From Puccinia triticina (taxonomy: Eukaryota > Basidiomycota > Pucciniomycetes > Pucciniales > Pucciniaceae): a stretch of 64,000 bases of DNA. The stretch is from contig NC_070572.1 of assembly GCF_026914185.1 (NCBI RefSeq), forward strand, positions 3,534,001 to 3,598,000, read 5' to 3'. The position numbers were made by a program, and so were the translations under genes. Positions 57,003 through 64,000 of the stretch are shown piece by piece (position 1 is the first letter of the stretch; each line of letters begins with the position of its first letter). The notes under the pieces were generated by a model. That model had not been told where the DNA came from, ran no database searches, and saw only the letters and a list, made by a program, of their open reading frames with translations.

Positions 57003-58299
57003 ATCAGCAGAATTGCTGTGCCACAGGCTCAGCCCCCAGCCCGCGTCAAGCGCACGGGTCAAAAGGACTGGACATGAAGGCCCCCGCCCCGCAGCAAAGC
57101 TTGCAAACCAGTGGGGGGCCAACTCTTCGCCCCTCAAACTGCGCACATGCAACAACGGAAGGGTTGAGGGAGAAGGATAGCCTCAAATTCAGCATCACCA
57201 AACTCCCTGGGGAACAACCGACGAGCGGCCGCTTCTATTTATCTATCCGACACCCGAATCGCCTAATCGCCCGCTGAACCCTTCCTCCTTCATACTGTAC
57301 CCGAAACAACCACATCCAACCTGAAACTGCCGCCATGACATCCCCAACCTAACCCGGTAACCACGCATGCTTGTACGCACTCGCTCAACCGACCAAACAC
57401 CTAGCCCCGTCACATCCACAACAAGATATTCGCTTCCGGCAAGCCCGTTGCCAAGGGTTTGCAGAACCGCAATATCAACTTTTGTACGTAATCTGACCAA
57501 CCAAGGCCAAGCCACTCATACGGTGACCTTGGCCAAGCCAGGGATCATGTAACCTAGACATTCAAGTCGCGCCCAGCTAATCGCCTTGCCTACTCCACTT
57601 CAATCGCAGACGCCTCGGCCCATTTTACGCCCGACCGCATTGCGCCCAGCCAGCCCCGCGAGATCAGACCCAGTCCTAACCATCAACCCCACCCGCCACT
57701 TGTGACACCTTTAGACCGTCGGGTCATGAGTCCCTGATGGCTCTTTTTTGCCTTTGGTCTGTTGGTTATGACATGGTTATTTTTGGCGGAGGCCCCGTGT
57801 GTTTTTAATTGCCGTTTGTTGGTGTGTGGCGGGTCTGTTGGCTTTGTGACATGTTCCTTATCTGTGAATGGTGGCGGGGATTGGTGTGATATTAATATTT
57901 TCATAGTTAGCAAGCGCAAAGTACTTGTTAAGATAGCCTACTGTAATTATTGAAACATCTGACTAGCTCAAGGTTTGCCTAATGTAAACTCTCTGGAACT
58001 GTAGAAGGAGGAGACATAAGTATTCTGGATATAGCGAGGGACGGCTGTGGTGTAGCTGGTTATGCTTGTGTCATATAATGCATGCGTGAGCTGATTTGGA
58101 GTTGGCTTGTTATTTCAATTGAGTTTCAGGCTTGAGCTAAACCCCAGAGCCTAAGCCCCGAGCCCATCTGCAGAAAACAGCTCAAATAGTTTGGATGGTG
58201 GAGGCCTGAGCCTGCAGCGGGGTCTGGGTGTGGCGCACTCTTTGGGTGTAGAGTTACTGGGACCTGATCGTGCAGCGGCGAAGCCGCCTTGGCCTCTAG
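57003..58299 (+). mobile_element. Helitron-like element B
   Basis: The 3' end is clear: hairpin GCGGCGAAGCCGC, eight bases, then CTAG (58296-58299) followed by T. The 5' end is approximate; TCAGCAGAATTGC preceded by A at 57003 is a candidate. LTR sequence resumes right after 58299. The interior is GC-rich to about 57,960, with short frames on both strands and no recognised domain. The tail GCCGCCTTGGCCTCTAG is nearly the same as that of element A, so both belong to one family. Confidence 0.5.
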
Positions 58300-58659
58300 T
58301 TCCCTGTAATTAATAATTACATAATTAATCCTTCCTCTGTTACAGAGTGTTTAAACCCTTGTAGTGGCCATTTTTGCCACGTAACAAGCTTGGTAATTTA
58401 AATTACCAGTGTTTACATCAGCACAGTTATAGTGCTAGAGCCCAAAACCCTTATTTTGACGGTTTTTTTGCCCTAAGCTTCATAAACAGAGCTGTCAATC
58501 CACATGTACAAAGCAAAGGTACTTGTCGGAGTTTTGTCCCTTTTTTCCTTTGTCCATTAGCCAAAGAAAATAATGCATTTTTCTTTGGGTAAAAGCCAAA
58601 GGACAGCAGAGCTGGCGCTGGCTAGCACTGGCTGGCGCTGGAACATACCAATATTTATC

Positions 58660-58795
58660 CGCTACTTACCAATACGTATCCAATGCATAACAATACGTTT
58701 GAATTTGGTACGTATCCAATACATACCAATACATATCCGATACATACCAATACATACCAATACATACTGATACATACAATATGTATCCAATACAG
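58660..58795 (+). repeat. Tandem CCAATACATA repeat
   Basis: About ten imperfect copies of the ten-base unit, mixed with CCAATACGTATC. It ends at the terminal repeat described next. Confidence 0.8.
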
Positions 58796-58845
58796 TCACC
58801 AGGGGAGATATGTTCCCACTCCCCAGGGAGTGCCACACCGTAACT
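58796..58845 (+). repeat. Single end of the CACCAGGGG element family
   Basis: CACCAGGGGAGATATG followed by the palindrome CACTCCCCAGGGAGTG aligns with the ends of the 27.7-31.4 kb element (same order, same spacing). No partner end was found to the right in the window. Confidence 0.55.
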
Positions 58846-60173
58846 TTTTTCCATAACTGTGCTGGAGCCCTTTAGCAAGTAAAGCTTAATGAATATTGAT
58901 ATAGTTGTGGAAATCAACCAGAAGTGGTCTGGAACTCATCTGGAAAGTCTTCTCATCACACAGAAACAATTTATTTAGAACTGATGCACAACATACCTTG
59001 AAGCCATCCAGAAGAGATCAATAAGTACCTCACAATTGAACTTGAACTAATCTGGTAATCCCTCAAAACTAATGTTGAAATTTCCCCCAGAACTCAAGGG
59101 AAGCTCAGTTGTAACTCAACTGGAACATATCAAAGATGTTTCCCAAAAGCAGAATTGAATTCATATAGAAATTTTTTTATTGCACCAGTTTGTTGTAACA
59201 TATGTTAATGGAAAGGATGTTTTTTTCTTGCATTTCTGCGCAAAGCCAGCCATCAACTTGCTCCTGGAAATACTTAACTATGATGTGTTCTATTTACAAT
59301 GCCCCACCAAATAATATGATGTTGCCAAAGTACAAAATCTTCATGAAATGCAAGCCGTTGTTCATGGCATTGCCAAGTGATCAGGTTTTTGATCATTCCA
59401 TTTTGTTGTTACATGGTCATTGATGTTTAGATTTCTGCATCAATCAACTCCAGTGAAATAAGTGCTAAAAAGGCCAGATTGAAATTGATTACAGCTCTGA
59501 ATGGCTTAAATAATGCCCAATCAAATTCCAAAGTGAAATTTTTTGTTTCGACAATTATGATCACAGTATAAAATCCAGTCAAAGAAGTGGGGGAGTTGTT
59601 GGATTGGTTTCTGAAAGGTGATTTCATCCTCAATTGCAATATGCAGTGAAAAATGCTTGCAGTGTCTCAAATTCCACAAGGGAGAGAAAGTAACAAAGCT
59701 CATACATCAATGAGCAAATTTCATGTCAACTGGAACCAGAAATCTAAAGCTGCTTTACTGTTACAAAAGTTCAAGCACACTACATGAGCACTTTGACTAT
59801 TTTCAGCGTGGTTTGATTCTGTTGAGAAAGAAACTCAACTGGTTCTGCATGGAAACTTAAAAATCCACATGGATTGCAATCATTGGTTTGTTGTAAATTG
59901 AATTCTTCAATTGTTGAAATCAAGTTTAACAAATTTTAATTCAAAGCAATTTTTGTCTCAAACAAGAGGGAGGCTTGAATTTGATCAAAGATAGATCACT
60001 TCAAGAAATGGGGAGAACAAAAGTTTTCGAAATTAATGAACATAAACAACAATGGAGGAAAGGGTTACATTTCACATAAAACTAATTGTCAAAACATTTG
60101 GAAAACAACTAGTTCTTTCTTTTCTTGGGAGGAGCGTTTGCATTATCGATTTGATTCTGCAATCCACCAATAT
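58846..60173. other. AT-rich spacer, nothing recognised
   Basis: CpG-poor sequence with short frames only. CAACTGGAA and CAGAAGTGGTCTGGAA-type words recur loosely. No gene is supported. Confidence 0.45.
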
Positions 60174-61187
60174 CTAATTTTTTTTGTATAGGCCATTGAT
60201 ATAGGCAGTAATAGCATGAGCCATCCTCCTGTTTATCTGACAGGAAAATCCAAGCCTGGTATACATGTCAGTAGGTGAACATCCAGGAAGAGTTTGATGG
60301 CGATAGTCTTGGGATCTGAATACACAGAGCGTCACACCGAGAGTTTTGTTCAAGTCTATACAGACTTGAAAATCGCGAAACAAGAACTGACCGCCCTCCA
60401 TATCAAACAACTCATCCGCCAACACTTGAGGATTATCTGGGTTTTTGGGGTTGAAGATCGGAATCCAACCAACAAGTGTCCAGTCGTTCACATCATTATC
60501 GGTGTGTGGAATATTGTAAAAGTCGTACATCGTGAACGTCAGGAAAGAGGAGAAGTCAGCCGATGTGTAGGGTTCGCCATACTCTGTGTGATTCATGGAG
60601 GGGTATTGATTGGCAATGAGGAGTTCTTGATTAGCTTTGTGTACACCAGGTGCAAAGCTTCTCAATTTGTCGGAGATCCACTGTCCAGCTTCGAGAAGGG
60701 GAGCTTTCTGGTCCCCCGGGTCAAATTTCAGAAGTTTCATTTGTTTCCGCAAAAACTCCAGAGAACAGAACCATCCAAAATGTTCAGTGTTCTTTGAACA
60801 TTTCCGCCAGCCATTGCCCCATAAAGATCCACGACGTTGGGGCCCGTTGGTGTTGATTTCGGCAACATAGTCAATCCGGCTGAGAAGATGCAGGACAAAT
60901 TTCTCCCAACTTTTGTATTTGCTGGCCGCCATTGTTTCAAACGGATACCAAGCTACCATGAAGAAGGGAGGGAGGTTGTTTGGCGCCACAATGCAAACAC
61001 CATGCGTCAGGGAGACATATTCTTCACGGATTGTTTTGTCGGACGTAATTTCTTCTTCGGGGCATGGATCATGTTGACGAGATGGTGGCACGGTACGGTG
61101 GTAGATATTTGTGTGCTGGCCGGGGTTACAAAGCGGTGTTTCTCTTTTTGCCTTGTCTCGAGCAAATCGCTTAGCATCCTTGCCCAT
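60174..61187 (-). CDS. Tet-like 2OG-Fe(II) oxygenase domain protein, 337 aa
   Basis: The protein matches, from memory of the family, the Tet/JBP-like dioxygenase proteins that are numerous in rusts and mushrooms. Relatives in animals and trypanosomes oxidise methylated or plain pyrimidines in DNA using iron and 2-oxoglutarate. The iron-binding H-x-D lies at H228 and D230 in YDFYNIPHTDNDVNDWTLVG. A distal His is at 297 in DYRHQTLPG, close to Arg291, which may bind 2-oxoglutarate. The N-terminus is basic (GKDAKRFARDKAKRE). Single exon, complete, ATG at 61187. In basidiomycetes such genes often accompany KDZ-type transposons (known), but no such transposase is next to this one. Whether it acts on DNA is inference. 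Confidence 0.75.
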   Translation of the reverse strand: MGKDAKRFARDKAKRETPLCNPGQHTNIYHRTVPPSRQHDPCPEEEITSDKTIREEYVSLTHGVCIVAPNNLPPFFMVAWYPFETMAASKYKSWEKFVLHLLSRIDYVAEINTNGPQRRGSLWGNGWRKCSKNTEHFGWFCSLEFLRKQMKLLKFDPGDQKAPLLEAGQWISDKLRSFAPGVHKANQELLIANQYPSMNHTEYGEPYTSADFSSFLTFTMYDFYNIPHTDNDVNDWTLVGWIPIFNPKNPDNPQVLADELFDMEGGQFLFRDFQVCIDLNKTLGVTLCVFRSQDYRHQTLPGCSPTDMYTRLGFSCQINRRMAHAITAYINGLYKKN

Positions 61188-61339
61188 TCGCAGACGTTTA
61201 CCAGGGCTACATGATCAAAATCACAGTTCAAATCAGCAACAAAATCCGCGGCAATTCAATATAACAGTCAGATCAGCAATGATTGTCTCGTCTGAATGAG
61301 CTTGAGCATCTGCTCTGGGAATGGTATCCCTGAGAAAGT

Positions 61340-61530
61340 GCGGTGTACTTGGGAGTAGCCGTGGCACGGATGATGTGCACGCCGACTGCACTACTCCTTT
61401 GTAACACCAACACCTCCCAGGTCCAACAATTTCCCCAAGAATTAGTGCATTGTAGAATCAGCCGTGGCATGGATGATATGCACGCCTACTGCACTAATTC
61501 TACGCAACACCAATTTTGGGGAGCATCAAA
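61340..61530. repeat. Pair of related stem-loop repeats
   Basis: GCCGTGGCACGGATGATGTG, then CACGCCGACTGCACTA, recurs about 120 bases later with a few differences (GCATGG, ATATGC). In each copy the outer words pair: AGTAG with CTACT in the first and AGAATTAGTGCA with TGCACTAATTCT in the second. Each is followed by a CAACACCAA word. It lies between the Tet-like gene and the end of the kelch gene. Confidence 0.65.
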
Positions 61531-61559
61531 ATTGAGGCCATCTAGATAATTAGGATAAC

Positions 61560-63161
61560 TCACGGTGGATCGTTAGTGGGGTACATTTCAAGTGGTAGAG
61601 CCAGAATTGTATCGCTGAGAGCTCCAAATGCCAGCTGAAAATCCCGTGGATTTGTGGACAAACAAACCATTTCCAAGCAGTCAAGCGTGTGGTAGAGCAA
61701 GGGAGTGAGGGGCAGGCCTGAAGTTGTTTTATCGCCACCGAACAGATAGACTGTTTCACCCCATGCAGCTGTAAGCTGCCCGCAATTCATCATTTCCGCG
61801 GTTCCCTCGGAAGCAACCTGATACCAAACATAACCTATAACAAAAAAATTGGAGGTTCAGATGTGGTGCAAACAAAATTGGACTGATATACATATGTAGC
61901 ATTAGAGAAAATTACTCAAGAGGTCCAAGGCCCAAATGTCGGAAAGGTTGGTCTTTTCGCCATCCAATCCACCCAAAATGATCATTTTATCACCAAGGCG
62001 GAGTGCTGAATGATTTTGGCGCGGAGGGGGAAACAATCCTGAACATGCCACAGATTTCCACACCTTTTGCCGAAAGTCGTACTCCCATACATCATTGAAA
62101 ACACTCCCAGAACTCGAACCACCGAAGACAATCCACGCGGAAGCATATACAATCGCTGAATGGCCGGTACGCGCAGCTGGGGGGCAGGGGTATGAAATCT
62201 TCTCCCAGAACAAGTTGCAGTTTACTAGAGGAGAGAATTTAGGTAAGAGATATTCGTCAGCTTTGTAATTATGGATGCACAAGAAACAAAAACAATCTTA
62301 CAGTGGTCTAGGTCTATTCGCCACAGACTATCATGGACATAGCCTTTTGGGTCAGTGCCAACATAGACATAAAAAAAGCCTTCAAATATCGTCGTAGTTG
62401 ATCCAAACATGGCAGCTGGACAGGTGCCAACGACTCTGTAGCAGCTCCAGGAACTGGTCGCTAGCGAAAGGGAATAGAGCTGTGTATCGTGCTCGGAATG
62501 ATCGGTGTTGGTGATACCGGCCCAGAGAAACAAATGACCATCTGCTGCGGCTAAGAGAGGATCAGATCGAGGAGTTGGCGCTGGACCTCGCGTGGCAACT
62601 ACTTTAGCGGTTAAGTTTGGCGTTGGGGTGTCTGGATCAGAGCTGAAAGATTATAGATCACCCTGCACAACACCATTAAACGATCCACCAAACGAGAAGA
62701 TGATTGGTGGATCGACCAGCGGGAAATAGACGGTTGAGCCGCTTCTTGTCTGAGGCAGAGGCGGCTGGAGGGGAAAAGAGGTTGACATGATTTTCTGGCG
62801 GGTGGGATAGGAGTAGACAAGGTGATGATGCGACCAGCGATTGGTGAAGCGGACCGAGAGAGGAGCTGGGGCTTCGAGTCCACTTGGTCTCGATGAGCAG
62901 GCTGCAATAGAGTGGATCAAGCGATTCGGGGGGTCCTCTTGTGCGATTGATTGACGACATGCAGGAGGTAAGCTGTTGTGTTCAAGAGCGGAGTCGTTTC
63001 TCTGCAGAATATGAGAGGGTGATCGAACCAGTCGTTGGAGGGGATTTCAGCGCTCTGAGATGTTATCTGCGCTGGAGGATCAAGAATGACTGAGAGACTG
63101 ATAAATCTCTTACCATTGAAGCAGGGCAATCACTGAGGGAGCTATTATTGTCTTGATCCAT
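61560..63161 (-). pseudogene. Kelch-repeat protein gene with one in-frame TAA, four exons
   Basis: Exons are 63161-63114, 63001-62302, 62224-61916 and 61834-61560, all GT-AG, with agreeing phases. Kelch repeats form a beta-propeller for protein binding. Visible repeats include PLPQTRSGSTVYFPLV with IIFSFGGSFNG, GHLFLWAGIT, ARTGHSAIVYASAWIVFGGS, NHSALRLGDKMIILGGLDGE and WGETVYLFGGD. The frame would give 442 residues, but codon 133 (62651-62653) is TAA in the context GDL-stop-SFSSDP, where the family expects an aromatic residue (NDLYSF or NDLWSF). Everything downstream stays open and well conserved, so this is a recent mutation, a sequencing error, or readthrough. The C-terminus ends soon after the fifth repeat, beside the stem-loop repeats, and may be truncated. 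There is no transmembrane segment. Confidence 0.75.
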
Positions 63162-64000
63162 GAAAAGAGCGCCTGGTTTGATCGCTGGATGACCGTTCGC
63201 GTGGTTGAGCCGATTGAAGCGGAAGTGGAATGGGTGAGGCAGTGGTATTCAGGATTTGTTGGAGCTTGAGGTGTAGAAGGTTTCTGGCGACTGGCTAGAG
63301 GTGATGTTTGGGATGCAATAGCGAGCTGGTCAGTTTTTCAGCTGTAGAGATTGTTAAAAGCCAGTTTGTTCGTTCGGCCGTTTGTTTGGTCGTTTGTTTG
63401 TTCGGTTGTTCGTTTGCTGAGCCACCGACAGGCACGAGATACCTTCCGCAAGAGCAGCGCCGAGGAGCGAAACATTTCAAATGATGGGTGCGCGAGGGGG
63501 GACTGATGATGTAAGCCAACCAGTGCGAGAGTCCGAAGGCAGACAAGTGTCTGCAAAAACTCTACAGCAAGAAAACCAACAAGCACTCATAATTTCAAAT
63601 CATGTATCAATCAAAATAGTCTCAGTTTGAAATAACAAAACAAGCTTATAATGCCTAATATGATTTTGGCGCAACAATTGATGCAGAGATTCCACCTGAC
63701 CAATAGAGTTGCTGTAGCTGGGTACATATTTCTGTAGGTACATTGAGAGGTAGTAATATGAATCTGTGAAGATGTACATCAATGAGGAGCTTTTAAATTG
63801 ACAAATGAGAAGTCAAAACATTGACCAGCTGTGAATATCATGCAGCACCTTCAGTAATGTAACTGGGGTTTTTAATTGAGGTACAAATGTATGGGAGAAG
63901 GCGATATGCCGGCACCAAACTATGTGGACCCAAACAGATTAATGCAATATTGCGTGTAGAAGTAAGACATGTGACATGATTTTTGAAGATGTCTCTCATG
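63162..64000. other. Kelch gene 5' flank and spacer
   Basis: A short GTTTGTTCG-type simple repeat lies at 63366-63417. No gene, RNA gene or recurring element could be supported to the end of the window. Confidence 0.45.

Larger units (their letters stand above)
52440..58497 (+). mobile_element. LTR interrupted by two nested insertions, ATCCA target duplication
   Basis: TGTCAGCCTTAGAG opens at 52440 and GAGCTGTCA closes at 58497; ATCCA lies outside both (52435-52439, 58498-58502). Three colinear stretches match the solo LTR at 25624-26635 (reversed): 52440-52826, about 56500-56990 and about 58300-58497. Together they add up to roughly one LTR length (about 1.05 kb). The two gaps hold Helitron-like elements A and B. 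So the original insertion was a solo LTR of this family, later enlarged to 6 kb. Confidence 0.75.

Noticed and set aside
52440..58497. Reading the 6-kb ATCCA-bounded block as one full LTR retrotransposon with two LTRs
   Set aside because: The two ends match different parts of a single LTR, a third part lies in the middle, and no gag or pol is present.
1..64000. tRNA or rRNA genes
   Set aside because: No A-box/B-box pair with cloverleaf and no rRNA core sequence was found by eye; a covariance-model scan would be needed to exclude a tRNA.

Overview
The window is nuclear DNA of a basidiomycete, most likely a rust fungus (Pucciniales, Puccinia or a close relative). The evidence is intron-dense genes with short GT-AG introns, a 552-residue protein of a type I know only from rusts, a Tet-like 2OG-Fe(II) oxygenase of the rust/basidiomycete type, and a very high load of LTR retrotransposons, MITEs and Helitron-like elements. 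All identifications are by eye from motifs and splice logic; no database search was run.

Layout. (1) 1-24.4 kb is the gene-rich part: a 213-aa protein of unknown function (790-2095, minus), a proline-rich disordered protein (4841-5575, minus), a complete nine-exon kinesin-3 (7269-12957, plus), the rust-specific 552-aa protein (14599-16257, minus), a seven-exon ChaC-type gamma-glutamylcyclotransferase (18496-19709, minus) and a ten-exon RAD16-type SNF2/RING helicase (20428-24419, minus). (2) 24.4-34.6 kb is repeats: a rust repeat-family gene cut by a solo LTR, a foldback MITE, a 3.7-kb terminal-inverted-repeat element filled with arrays of short palindromes, a second solo LTR and further MITEs. 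(3) 34.7-47.3 kb is a degenerate MutS (MSH6-like) gene copy split by a 10.7-kb, near-intact Ty3/gypsy element with almost identical LTRs and a GACGG target duplication. That element carries a spliced antisense gene between pol and its 3' LTR. (4) 48.6-52.4 kb holds a 147-bp tandem duplication split by a solo LTR, then a decayed Tc1-like transposase. (5) 52.4-58.5 kb is a nest: one LTR (target duplication ATCCA) interrupted by two Helitron-like insertions, one of which carries a mosaic of G-protein beta and eIF2B-delta gene fragments. (6) 58.5-64 kb holds a Tet-like dioxygenase gene and a kelch-repeat gene whose frame contains one TAA.

The functional genes belong to separate processes (organelle transport along microtubules, glutathione turnover, nucleotide-excision repair and chromatin remodelling) and do not form a cluster. 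What links the right two thirds is mobile-element biology. Three Helitron-type 3' ends share a hairpin followed by CTAG and then T, and two of them lie just downstream, in the same orientation, of degenerate host-gene pieces, which fits gene capture. The retroelement DNA is poor in CpG, while the captured gene pieces and the antisense-gene segment of the gypsy element keep CpG. That contrast suggests cytosine-methylation decay of old element families and recent acquisition of the gene pieces.
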